In this document: in pieces, positions 28,200 through 35,916 of the stretch
Position numbering within the stretch: the first letter of the stretch is position 1
Layout of the letters: the number at the start of each line of letters is the position of its first letter
Assembly (NCBI RefSeq): GCF_014650115.1
Contig: NZ_BMUI01000013.1
Coordinates: 1-64,000 of the forward strand
Direction of reading: 5' to 3'
Source of the DNA: Streptomyces olivaceoviridis
GTDB lineage: Bacteria; Actinomycetota; Actinomycetes; Streptomycetales; Streptomycetaceae
DNA length: 64,000 bases
Translations under genes and position numbers: made by a program
Notes under the pieces: generated by a model
Database searches by the model: none
Told to the model about the DNA's origin: nothing
The model's input: the letters and a program-made list of their open reading frames with translations, nothing else

Positions 28200-29003
28200 A
28201 TGAGCACAGGGCTGTCCCGGCAGGAATGCGCGGTCACCGTGCTGGGCGGCCCCACGGCCGTCATCGACATCGGTGGCCTGCGGATCGTCAGCGATCCGAC
28301 CTTCGACGAGGCGGGCCCCCAGGGGTACCTCACCAAGACCGCCGGGCCCGCCGCCGACGAGGACGCGGTGGGGCCGGTCGACCTCGTCCTGGTCAGCCAT
28401 GAAGCCCACCCCGACAACCTCGACGGGCGGGGCCGCGCGTTCGCGAAGACAGCCCCGCTGGTGCTCACGGGGCCACGCGCGGCGGAGCGGCTCGGCTCAC
28501 CCGCCGTCGGCCTCTCCCCGTGGACCGTCCACCGCCTGCCCCGGCCGGACGGCGGCGGCGATCTGACCGTGCTGGCCGTTCCCGCCGTCCACGGTCCCGA
28601 GGACGGCGAACGCGACGCGGACGGCAACGTCAACTGCGAGGTCATCGGGTTCGTGCTGTCCGGGCAGCGGCTTCCCACCGTGTACGTCAGCGGCGACAAC
28701 GCCTCGATCCGCACGGTCGCGGAGATCTCCCGCCGGGTGCCCGGCATCGACGCGGCCGTCCTGCACGCGGGAGCGGCACGTGTGCCGGCGAAGTTCGACG
28801 GGCGGCCCCTGTCCCTGGACAGCCGCCGGGCCGCCGCCGCTGCCGCCGTCCTGGGCGCGGAGGTCGTCGTACCGGCCCACTACGACGGCTGGGCCCACTT
28901 CTCCGAAGGGCTGCCCGAGATCGAACTGGCCTTCCACGAGGCCGGCCTGTCCTCCCTGCTGCGGGTCGCGCCCCACGGCACATGGGTGCCGCTGACCCAC
29001 TGA
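28200..29003 (+). CDS. MBL-fold metallo-hydrolase
   Basis: 267-aa intact metallo-beta-lactamase-fold protein of the UlaG/YtnP-like group. VIDIGGLRIVSDPTFDEAG is the first strand pair and the metal site reads SHEAHPDNLD, with later ligands in VPAVHGPED, YVSGDNAS and VVPAHYDGWAHF. The role in this subgroup is largely unknown. The ATG at 28200 is preceded by GCGAGGG. It stands intact among decayed neighbours and is probably transcribed alone from the 139-bp gap upstream. Confidence 0.85.
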   Translation: MSTGLSRQECAVTVLGGPTAVIDIGGLRIVSDPTFDEAGPQGYLTKTAGPAADEDAVGPVDLVLVSHEAHPDNLDGRGRAFAKTAPLVLTGPRAAERLGSPAVGLSPWTVHRLPRPDGGGDLTVLAVPAVHGPEDGERDADGNVNCEVIGFVLSGQRLPTVYVSGDNASIRTVAEISRRVPGIDAAVLHAGAARVPAKFDGRPLSLDSRRAAAAAAVLGAEVVVPAHYDGWAHFSEGLPEIELAFHEAGLSSLLRVAPHGTWVPLTH

Positions 29004-29031
29004 CCCCCTCGTTCGGACAGCGATCACCGAC

Positions 29032-29205
29032 GTGGCGCACCGGGCGCTCGTGGACGCGCTGGACATACCCGAGCGGGACAGGTTCCAGATCATCACGGAG
29101 CACGACGCCGACCGCCTCGTCGCCCTCGACGCCGGCCTCGGCTTCGAGGCCGGCGTCGAGGGCCTGGTGATGATCCACATCCTCACCCAGTCGGGACGCT
29201 CCGAT
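29032..29205 (+). pseudogene. Tautomerase (4-oxalocrotonate/cis-CaaD type) remnant
   Basis: The stretch MAHRALVDALDIPERDRFQ, then IITEHDADRLVALDAGLGFE and VEGLVMIHILTQSGRS, matches the second half of the trimeric tautomerase fold (helix 1, the IPExDRFQ turn, and the final GRS strand). The N-terminal strand with the catalytic Pro1 is absent, and after GRS the frame continues into unrelated, proline-rich sequence. It is a fragment without a credible start. Confidence 0.55.
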
Positions 29206-29327
29206 TGCGGACACCGCTCCGAGGCCGGCGCGTCCGGCTGCTCTCCGCGACCGGCGCGCACACGTGCGCCGGGCACGCGATGCTGGGGAGCGGACAGGGT
29301 CCCCGAGGAGCCCAGGAGGCGCGGCCG

Positions 29328-29984
29328 GTGATCGCCGTCAACCCCATGGACAGCGCCTCGGTGCTGGCCGCGTTCGGCGCGCTGGGCGTCCTGGCCGTGG
29401 TCTTCGCAGAGTCGGGTCTGCTGGTCGTCGGCTTCTTCCTCCCCGGTGACACGCTGCTGTTCCCGGCCGGTGTGCTGTGCGCGGGCAGTGCCCAGCAGCA
29501 GCCGCGGCTGGCGCTGTGGCAGGTGCTGGTGTGCGCGGCGATCGGGGCGGTGGTGGGCGGCCAGGTGGGGTATCTGATCGGACGGCACGGCGGCCGGGCC
29601 CTGCTGGCGCGCACGCGAAGCGGGCGGGTGAAGGGCGCGGCGGCGCGGGCGGAGCGGCTGCTGGCGCGCTACGGCCACGGCAAGGCGCTGGTGATCGGCC
29701 GGTTCGTGCCGCTGCTGCGGACGGTCCTGCACCCGGTGGCCGGGGCCCTGGGTGTGCCGGCGCGGACCTTCACCCTCTGGCAGGCGGTGGGCGGTGTGCT
29801 GTGGTCGCAGACGCTGGTGCTCGCCGGGTACACCCTGGGCGCGTCCGTCCCGCACATCGACGACTATCTGCTGCTGCTGGTCGCCGTGGTCATCGTCCTG
29901 TCGCTGCTCCCGCTGCTGCCGGAGGCCCGCCGCGCCCGCCGCGCCCACCGCGCCCGCCGGGACCGCCGCGACTCCACACGCTGA
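29328..29984 (+). CDS. DedA-family membrane protein
   Basis: 218-aa SNARE-associated/DedA protein. Landmarks: FAESGLLVVGFFLPGDTLLF (reentrant loop), GAVVGGQVGYLIGRHGGRALL, and the family signature ARYGHGKALVIGRFVPLLRTV..HPVAGAL, followed by two terminal helices and a strongly basic tail. DedA proteins are proposed lipid scramblases or flippases that maintain envelope homeostasis. The GTG at 29328 has AGGAGG 8 nt upstream; the longer frame begins in the degraded region. Confidence 0.9.
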   Translation: MIAVNPMDSASVLAAFGALGVLAVVFAESGLLVVGFFLPGDTLLFPAGVLCAGSAQQQPRLALWQVLVCAAIGAVVGGQVGYLIGRHGGRALLARTRSGRVKGAAARAERLLARYGHGKALVIGRFVPLLRTVLHPVAGALGVPARTFTLWQAVGGVLWSQTLVLAGYTLGASVPHIDDYLLLLVAVVIVLSLLPLLPEARRARRAHRARRDRRDSTR

Positions 29985-30088
29985 ACGCGCCACGGCTCAC
30001 CCGCCGGCTGTCCGCACCGGCCCCGGGGCCGCCGTCCCGGGCGGCGCGGGCCCGGCCCTGCCGACGGGCCCGCGGGTGTGCGGCGGCG

Positions 30089-30810
30089 TCACAACTCGCC
30101 CAGGAACCCCGGATCCGCCGGGCCCAGCCGCCGGGCGAAGTCGGCGGACACGCCGACGACTTCGCGGAGCGCCACGGCCCGTCTGCTGATGGCGGCGAGG
30201 TCCTCGTGCGCCTCCTTGGACCACAGGAACGGGACGACACTGATGCCCTGGGACAGCTCCAGGGCCGCCGCCTCCTCCCGCCAGCCCTGCCGGCGCAGCC
30301 CCGCGTATAACCTCTCCGGCCCACCGGCCAGCAGCCAGCCGATCCACGCCGAGTGGCCCATGTCCAGCGCCTCCCACTCCAGGGTGTCGGGCGCGAAGCA
30401 GGTCATCTGCCCCGGATCGCCGGGCCGGTCGCTGCCCGCCGGGTCGTGGCCGTTGCGGCAGAAGACACCGCCGAGCACGTCATGGCCGACGACGAGCCCG
30501 GCCGCCGGGTGCCAGTGGAGGTCCGGCTCCTCGGGGAACCCGTTGACCCGGCCGAGGCTCGGCAGCCCGCCGTCGGCGCCGCCCGCGCCGTACACCCGTA
30601 GCCAGCCGTCGTCCAGGACCAGCCCGCCGCAGTGCAGGGTCAGCGCACCGAGCACCGACCTCGCCGTCACCTGCAACCGGAGGAGGAAGCGGCGGCCCTC
30701 GTCGGGGTCGGCGGGCAGCACGCGGACGGTACGGCACTGCCGGTGAACGCTCGCTCAAGCTCCGGCCAGGCCGGATCGGCCACCTGGACCAGCTCGTCGA
30801 TCTCTCGCAT
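30089..30810 (-). pseudogene. DUF2625 family protein, frameshifted near the 5' end
   Basis: The main frame from 30721 to 30089 encodes a DUF2625-like protein (HCGGLVLDDGWLRVYGAGG, GLVVGHDVLGGVFCRNGHD, WEALDMGHSAWIGWLL). The natural start seems to be the ATG at 30810, giving MREIDELVQVADPAWPELER..GSAVP, but that frame must shift by one base near 30727-30732 to join VRVLPADPDEG. A GTG at 30721 could start a truncated form. It contains a TTA leucine codon (30308-30310, minus strand), which in Streptomyces would need the bldA tRNA. The function of DUF2625 is unknown. Confidence 0.65.
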
Positions 30811-30905
30811 CCGTGGATGACCGCGGCAGCGTCCGACCTCACCTCGGCCGACCCGGTGCGCCGTGCGGCCCCGCGATCCCAGCCACCCTGCCCCCTACCG
30901 TCCCT

Positions 30906-31087
30906 GGCGCCTTCACGGTGGCTGCCGCCCCGGCATTCCCTGCCACCCTGACGGTCCCAGCCGCCCTCCCCCCTTGCCGACCCCGGCGCCTTCACGGTGG
31001 CTGCCGCCCCGGCATTCCCTGCCACCCTGACGGTCCCAGCCGCCCTCCCCCCTTGCCGACCCCGGCGCCTTCACGGTGGCTGCCGCC
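30906..31087. repeat. 79-bp tandem repeat, about 2.3 copies
   Basis: Units start at 30906, 30985 and 31064, each opening GGCGCCTTCACGGTGGCTGC. The first two are near-identical over 79 bp; the third keeps about 25 bp and then diverges. A looser copy may precede the first (30860-30905). The period is not a multiple of three, so any frame shifts between copies and the array is unlikely to code. The 295 bp between the flanking genes hold no gene. Confidence 0.85.
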
Positions 31088-31105
31088 CCGGTGTTCCAAG
31101 CCGCC

Positions 31106-31630
31106 CTAGCGTCCCCGCCCCTTGCCGCCCTCACGCCCCCTGCCGTCCTTACGGCGCTTCCGGTTCGGTCGGTGAGGTCGGTGCACCGTGTCCAGCTCTC
31201 CCACCGCCGCGCGCACATGGGCCGGATCGCCGGGCCGGCCGCCGCCGGCGCAGCTCCAGACCGGGCGGCCGGACTCCTCCCGCATGTGCATCCCGAGGCC
31301 GTGGAGCGTGCAGACCGGCCACGCCTGCCACAGGCACCCCGTGATCGTGTCCTGGGCGGCCTCGGCGACGGTCCACAGCGCCCGGTGGGCGGAGCCGGAC
31401 GGCCCGAGGGAGTTGCCGTGCGCGTTGCCGTCGGCCAGTGCGACGTAGACCTGTTCGTCCTCGTGTGCGTCCGCCGGGTACGCGATGAGGCACAGCGGGC
31501 GCTGCCCGGGCAGGGTCGCCGCGAGGTCGCGGTTGACCGTCGCCAGTGCCTCGTCCCACAGCGGGTGTTCACCGGCGGGGACGAAGCGCGGCTCGGGCGG
31601 TCTCAGGGAGGAGGGGCGCATGTGTCCCAT
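31106..31630 (-). CDS. Hypothetical protein
   Basis: 174-aa soluble protein, family not recognised. The middle is mixed alpha/beta (QRPLCLIAYPADAHEDEQVYVALADGN is split by an acidic loop), followed by HRALWTVAEAAQDTITGCLW and a His/Trp-rich stretch. The C-terminus is a highly basic Lys/Arg/Gly tail that approaches the tandem repeat, so the original end may have been altered by it. The ATG at 31630 has GGGGGAAG about 8 nt upstream. Confidence 0.65.
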   Translation of the reverse strand: MGHMRPSSLRPPEPRFVPAGEHPLWDEALATVNRDLAATLPGQRPLCLIAYPADAHEDEQVYVALADGNAHGNSLGPSGSAHRALWTVAEAAQDTITGCLWQAWPVCTLHGLGMHMREESGRPVWSCAGGGRPGDPAHVRAAVGELDTVHRPHRPNRKRRKDGRGREGGKGRGR

Positions 31631-31747
31631 GGTCCCAACTTCCCCCGGGAGCGGACGCGGCGGGGCCACGAGGCGTTCTGGACGGGTTCGTGACCATGCG
31701 TGAGACTGGAGCCGACGATCCGACACCCCGCTGTCCAGGACGGTGAC

Positions 31748-32107
31748 ATGGAAGAGGAGATCCCGCGCGTCGCGCTGACCCCGCAGGCCGCGGAGCTGGT
31801 GCGCCGGCTGCGCGCCGAGCACGGCCCGCTGATGTTCCACCAGTCCGGCGGCTGCTGCGACGGCAGCGCCCCGATGTGCTATCCGGACGGCGAGTTCCGT
31901 ACCGGCGGCTCGGACGTGCTGCTGGCCGAACTGGCGGTGGACGGCGTGCCGGAGCCCGTCACGTTCTGGATGTCGCGGAATCAGTACCAGGCCTGGAGCC
32001 ACACCCGGCTGATCGTGGACGTCGTGCCGGGACGAGGCAGCGGCTTCTCCCTGGAGGCACCCGAGGGGGTGCGTTTTCTCACCCGTTCTCGCGTCGTCGA
32101 CGCCTAG
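31748..32107 (+). CDS. DUF779 family protein
   Basis: 119-aa conserved protein. The signature HQSGGCCDGSAPMCYP contains adjacent cysteines characteristic of DUF779, followed by WMSRNQYQAWSHTRLIVDVVPGRGSGFSLE. DUF779 genes are very often next to ExaC/AldB-type aldehyde dehydrogenases; here that gene lies about 6 kb away, beyond the decayed stretch. Function is unknown; metal binding by the Cys residues is plausible. The ATG at 31748 follows AGGACGG. Confidence 0.85.
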   Translation: MEEEIPRVALTPQAAELVRRLRAEHGPLMFHQSGGCCDGSAPMCYPDGEFRTGGSDVLLAELAVDGVPEPVTFWMSRNQYQAWSHTRLIVDVVPGRGSGFSLEAPEGVRFLTRSRVVDA

Positions 32108-32181
32108 TCGGCCCGCCGGCCGCCCGAGTCTGCTGCACTGCCCCTGCACTGAGGACAGTTGACGAGACATCAGGGGGCACG

Positions 32182-33420
32182 GTGACGAGACCTCGCAGGC
32201 GTTCGGCGGCAGGCAGAGCGGTTCTCACGGTTGTCACGGCGTTGGGTGTGCTGGCCGGTGCGGCCCTGACGGGGGCGGCACCGGCCGGTGCCGCGCCGGC
32301 GGGCAGGCGGCTGGCGCCGGGCGTCACCTACCGGCAGTTCGACATCGACGGGGCGGCGGGGAAGGCCCGCGCGCACCTGCTCACGGTGGACCTGGCCAAC
32401 CCGCACGTCCACGTCGACCTGCTGTACCCGGGCGCGGTGGCGGCGCGGGCGACCGTCTCCCGGCTGGCGGACTCCGCCGGCGCGGTCGCCGGGGTGAACG
32501 GCGACTTCTTCAACATCACCGAGACGCAGCACCCGGGCGTGCAGGCCACGGGCGCGGCCGTCGGACCGGCCGTGGCCGACGGGCGGGTACTCAAGGCGGC
32601 GGTGCCCAAGGGGCAGCGGTTCGGACCCGCGCTGCCCCCGGGCACGACCACCCGGGACGTGTTCGGCGTGGGCACCGACCGGCGGGCCCGGCTGGACCGC
32701 CTCTCCCTCTCCGGCTCGGTCGGCACACCGGAGGGGCGGTTGCCGCTGAAGGGCCTCAACCAGTACGCGCTGCCGGTGGATTCGGTCGGCGCCTTCACCG
32801 TGCGCTGGGGCAGTGCCTCCCGGGCGCGGGCCGTGTGCGGCACGGACACCCGGCGCGCGGCGCCGTGCAGCGACGACACGTACGAGGTGAAGGTCCGCGG
32901 GGGCCGGGTGGTCTCCGCCACCGCCGCCCCGGGCAGCGGCTCGATCCCGGCGGACACCACGGTCCTGCTGGGGCGCGAGGAGGGCGCGCGGCGGCTGCGC
33001 GAGCTGTCGGTCGGTGACCCGGTGGACGTGACGCACACGTTGGTGGCGGCCTCGTCCGGGGTGCCGTACGCGTTCGCGATCGGCGGCTTCCCGGTCCTGC
33101 GCGACGGCAGCCCGTTGTCCGGACTGGACGACAGCACCTCGGCGGTGCGGACGGTCGTCGGGTACAAGGGCGGCGGACAGCAGATGCTGCTGCTGGCGCT
33201 GGACGGCTCGGCGAAGTACCGCAGCGGGCTGACCGTCGCCGAGGAGGCGAAGACCATGCGCTCGCTGGGGGCCACGGCCGCCTTCAACCTCGACGGCGGC
33301 GGCTCGACGGAGCTGGTCGCCCGCGACACGGACGCCGCCGCCGTGACGGTGCGCAATCACCCCAGCGGCGGCGCCGAACGCCCGGTGCCCAACGGCATCG
33401 GCGTCTTCTCCACCGGCTGA
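32182..33420 (+). CDS. Secreted phosphodiester glycosidase family (NAGPA) protein
   Basis: 412-aa exported protein with a long Arg-rich n-region, a hydrophobic core (AVLTVVTALGVLAGAALTGAA) and cleavage near AGAAPAG. The catalytic domain shows GVNGDFFNI, YAFAIGGFPVL and FNLDGGGSTELV, the NAGPA landmarks; mammalian NAGPA uncovers mannose-6-phosphate, while bacterial members are thought to act on cell-wall teichoic or polysaccharide phosphodiesters. The GTG at 32182 follows AGGGGG. It probably forms its own unit, ending in short tandem repeats. Confidence 0.88.
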   Translation: MTRPRRRSAAGRAVLTVVTALGVLAGAALTGAAPAGAAPAGRRLAPGVTYRQFDIDGAAGKARAHLLTVDLANPHVHVDLLYPGAVAARATVSRLADSAGAVAGVNGDFFNITETQHPGVQATGAAVGPAVADGRVLKAAVPKGQRFGPALPPGTTTRDVFGVGTDRRARLDRLSLSGSVGTPEGRLPLKGLNQYALPVDSVGAFTVRWGSASRARAVCGTDTRRAAPCSDDTYEVKVRGGRVVSATAAPGSGSIPADTTVLLGREEGARRLRELSVGDPVDVTHTLVAASSGVPYAFAIGGFPVLRDGSPLSGLDDSTSAVRTVVGYKGGGQQMLLLALDGSAKYRSGLTVAEEAKTMRSLGATAAFNLDGGGSTELVARDTDAAAVTVRNHPSGGAERPVPNGIGVFSTG

Positions 33421-33429
33421 GCCGGTAAA

Positions 33430-33508
33430 CGGCTGACGTCGGCACTCCACCGACTGAGGCCGGCACTCCACCGACTGAGGCCGGCGCTCCACCGGCTGAC
33501 GCCCGGCG
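33430..33508. repeat. 21-bp tandem repeat downstream of the NAGPA gene
   Basis: Copies start at 33430, 33451 and 33472, with a partial fourth at 33493. The second copy reads CGACTGAGGCCGGCACTCCA plus C; the others differ by a few bases. The array fills the space between two convergent genes and may replace a terminator. Confidence 0.8.
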
Positions 33509-33510
33509 AC

Positions 33511-33705
33511 TCAGGGCCGCAGGCCGCTCACCAGGTCGGCGGTCGCGGTGAGCCCGCTCTGGATGGTGGGCGCCAGCCTCGTGCAGGCCAGGTAGAAACC
33601 GAGCAGCAGACAGACCAGGGCGTGGGAGATCTTCAGCGAGCAGTTTCGGATGAAGATCACGGCCAGGACCAGAAGCAGCAGCACCACAGAGATGGAAATG
33701 ACCAT
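33511..33705 (-). CDS. Small two-helix membrane protein
   Basis: 64-aa hydrophobic protein: helix 1 ISISVVLLLLVLAVIFI, a short polar turn RNCSLKIS, helix 2 HALVCLLLGFYLACT, then an amphipathic tail ending LTATADLVSGLRP. Similar small membrane proteins are common in Streptomyces, in my recollection sometimes near mobile elements, but no function is known. GGAGGAGGG precedes the ATG at 33705. It ends at the edge of the tandem repeat array. Confidence 0.75.
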   Translation of the reverse strand: MVISISVVLLLLVLAVIFIRNCSLKISHALVCLLLGFYLACTRLAPTIQSGLTATADLVSGLRP

Positions 33706-33808
33706 CGGGAACCCTCCTCCGCCACGCCCCGTGTGCGGCGTTCGGCCGCAAGTGTGGCGTAGCGGAGGGTTTGTCCGGGCTGCTGACGTGTCCTCCGATC
33801 GTGTGGTG

Positions 33809-34672
33809 TTATGTGGAGGGGTGGGCGTCGAGGAAGGCCTCCAGGCCGGCGAGGTCGTCGGTGTTGAGGTAGTCGACCCCGGCGGCGAGCAGTTCCGACC
33901 ACAGCGCGTCCCGGGCGGCGCCCGCGGTGTCGGGGGTGGCCCAGAACCGGACCTGCTGCCCGCGCGCGTGGGCGGCGCCGGTGATGCTCCGCAGTCTCTG
34001 CCGCTCGGCGTCCGGGAACGTCCCGGTGCCCGTCCAGGTGAAGTTCTGCGTCCAGTTGTCGCTGATCAGCGAGATGAGGGAGGCCGGGGCGGGGCCGCCG
34101 AGGTCGGCGAGGCGGCCGTCGTAGAAGGCGCGGCGCTCGGTCTGCGCCTCCATCGGGGTACGGGCCGCCCGGTCGCCGGAGATGACCGCGGTAACCGGGC
34201 CGGGGTGGACGCGGCCGTGCGCGTAGCGGGTGAACAGGTGCGGGTAGCGGCGCAGGTGGCGGTCGAGTTCGAGGTACGTGGCGGAGCCCTCGGTCTTGAT
34301 GTCGACGAGGAGCTGGAGCGGCCGGCGCGAACCCCGGTGGACGGTGCCGTGGCTGGCCCGGACCCGGGCGGCGAGCGGTTCCAGGTAGAGGGATTCGAGG
34401 GTGCGGGACGGGTCGAGGTCGGATGCCTCGTGGCCGATGAGGAGCTGGTCGCCGACGAGGAAGATGTCGGCTTCCACGCTGCCGAACCGGTGGTCGAGGG
34501 CGTCGGACAGGGGCCGCGGGTGCTCGTAGTCGTTGTGGGCGTGAGCGTGCCACAGCGGGCGCGGGCGACGCGTCCGCTCACCGGCCGACGCGGGACCGGC
34601 GGGCAGGGCGAGCGTGCCCGCGAGGGCGGCACCGAGGGTGGTGAGAGCTCTGCGGCGGGTGGTGAGGGCCAT
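33809..34672 (-). CDS. Secreted PI-PLC/glycerophosphodiester phosphodiesterase family protein
   Basis: 287-aa exported phosphodiesterase. The leader TTRRRALTTLGAALAGTLALP resembles a Sec or weak Tat signal cleaved near ASA. The barrel begins with the diagnostic HAHNDYEHPRPL (catalytic His), then GSVEADIFL, LLVDIKTEG and a later LNTDDLAGLEAFL. It should cleave glycerophosphodiesters or inositol phospholipids outside the cell for phosphate and glycerol. The ATG at 34672 has GGGAGG upstream. With the NAGPA-like and phytase-like proteins it adds to a set of extracellular phosphoester enzymes in this window. Confidence 0.87.
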   Translation of the reverse strand: MALTTRRRALTTLGAALAGTLALPAGPASAGERTRRPRPLWHAHAHNDYEHPRPLSDALDHRFGSVEADIFLVGDQLLIGHEASDLDPSRTLESLYLEPLAARVRASHGTVHRGSRRPLQLLVDIKTEGSATYLELDRHLRRYPHLFTRYAHGRVHPGPVTAVISGDRAARTPMEAQTERRAFYDGRLADLGGPAPASLISLISDNWTQNFTWTGTGTFPDAERQRLRSITGAAHARGQQVRFWATPDTAGAARDALWSELLAAGVDYLNTDDLAGLEAFLDAHPST

Positions 34673-34791
34673 GCACTGCCTCCCTGGGGGTGATGGGGAC
34701 CGGGGAGAGTATGCGTGCACTCGCCACCGAAGGGGCCCCCTCGCACGGGGAGTTGGCGCTCTGTTCACTTCGCCGGTGCGCGGACACGAGA

Positions 34792-34817
34792 AAGCCCGCC
34801 CCGGGTGGGGCGGGCTT
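34792..34817 (-). terminator. Strong terminator of the acyl-CoA dehydrogenase operon
   Basis: AAGCCCGCCCC and GGGGCGGGCTT form an 11-bp perfect stem with a 4-nt loop, 13 bp beyond the stop at 34831. On the minus strand it is followed by TTCTC. Confidence 0.85.
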
Positions 34818-34830
34818 CACCGCGGGGGTG

Positions 34831-35916
34831 TCAGGGTGCCGGGAGGGGTGCCCGGAGGTCGACCAGCGCGGCCAGCGCCTCCCGGTGGGTGCCCGCCGTG
34901 CCGTACGCGATCGAGTCCGCCTTGGCCCGCTTGAGATACAGGTGGACCGGGTGCTCCCAGGTCATCCCGATCCCGCCGTGGAGCTGCAACGCCTCCTCGG
35001 TGACACGGACGGCGGCGGGCGCCGCGTACGCCTGCGCGACGGCGACCCGGACCTCCACGTCCTCGCCGGTGGCGAGCGCGTCGGCGGCGGCGTGGGCGGC
35101 GGCCCGCAGGTGCACGACCTCCAGCCACAACTGGGCGAGCCGGTGCTTGAGCGCCTGGAACCCGCCGACCGGCCGGTTGAACTGCTTGCGCTCCTTCAGG
35201 TACCGGACGGTCTCCGTCAACGCCCACTCGGCGACGCCCAGCTGCTCGGAGACGAGCAGTCCGGCGGCGGCGCGCAGGGCACGGCGTACGGCGGGTCCGG
35301 CGGCGCCGACCCGGCGGCCGGGAGCACCCTCCAGCCGTATGCCCGCGAGGGGGCGGGTCAGGTCCAGGGAGGCGTGCGGGGTGACCGTCACGGCGTCGGC
35401 GGCGACGGCGTACAGGCCGCCGTCGTCGGCCGGGACGAGCAGGACGTCGGCGACGGTCGCGTCCGCGATCCCCGTCAGCTCGCCGTGCAGGGTGCCGTTC
35501 TCCACGCGTACGGCCGTGAGGCCGGCGCCCGGGGCGGTGTGCAGGCCGACCGCGAGGGCGCCGATGGTGCGCCCCGAGGCCAGTTGTCCCAGCAGCTCGG
35601 CGTCGTCGCAGACGAGCAGGGCCTCGGTGGCCACGACCGCGCTGGTGAGGTACGGCACGGGAGCCACCGCCCGCCCCAGCTCCTCCAGCACGACGGCGAC
35701 TTCGCGCGCGGAGGCGCCCTGGCCGCCGCGCTCCTCGGGCACCAGGAGGCCGGCCAGGCCCATGCCGTCGGCGAGCAGCTTCCACAGGGCGCGGTCGTGC
35801 GGGGTGTCCGACTCGGCGCGGGTGATCACGTCGGCCGGTGCGCAGTGGTCCGTGAGCAGGTCGCGGACGGCGGCCCGCAGCGCCTCTTCCTCCTCGGAGT
35901 ACAGCAGGTCGGTCAT
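34831..35916 (-). CDS. Acyl-CoA dehydrogenase, short form
   Basis: 361-aa FAD-dependent acyl-CoA dehydrogenase-like subunit. The N-terminal helical domain starts LLYSEEEEALRAAVRDLL; the beta-domain region is shorter and less conserved than usual, and the C-terminal domain has YLKERKQFNRPVGGFQALKHRLAQ and LQLHGGIGMTWEHPVHLYLKRAK. Its ATG overlaps the stop of the larger dehydrogenase (ATGA). Pairs of one longer and one shorter dehydrogenase often form heteromers acting on steroid or unusual acyl-CoAs; that is a family-based inference. Confidence 0.87.
   Translation of the reverse strand: MTDLLYSEEEEALRAAVRDLLTDHCAPADVITRAESDTPHDRALWKLLADGMGLAGLLVPEERGGQGASAREVAVVLEELGRAVAPVPYLTSAVVATEALLVCDDAELLGQLASGRTIGALAVGLHTAPGAGLTAVRVENGTLHGELTGIADATVADVLLVPADDGGLYAVAADAVTVTPHASLDLTRPLAGIRLEGAPGRRVGAAGPAVRRALRAAAGLLVSEQLGVAEWALTETVRYLKERKQFNRPVGGFQALKHRLAQLWLEVVHLRAAAHAAADALATGEDVEVRVAVAQAYAAPAAVRVTEEALQLHGGIGMTWEHPVHLYLKRAKADSIAYGTAGTHREALAALVDLRAPLPAP

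Noticed and set aside
29205-29327. N-terminal extension of the DedA frame, with a weak PhzF-like GHAMLG pattern
   Set aside because: No conserved DedA sequence precedes the GTG at 29328, and the resemblance to PhzF is too short to support a feature.
30813-31109. Plus-strand open frames through the 79-bp repeat
   Set aside because: The repeat period is not divisible by three, so each copy is read in a new frame, giving Pro/Ala-rich sequence with no ribosome binding site.
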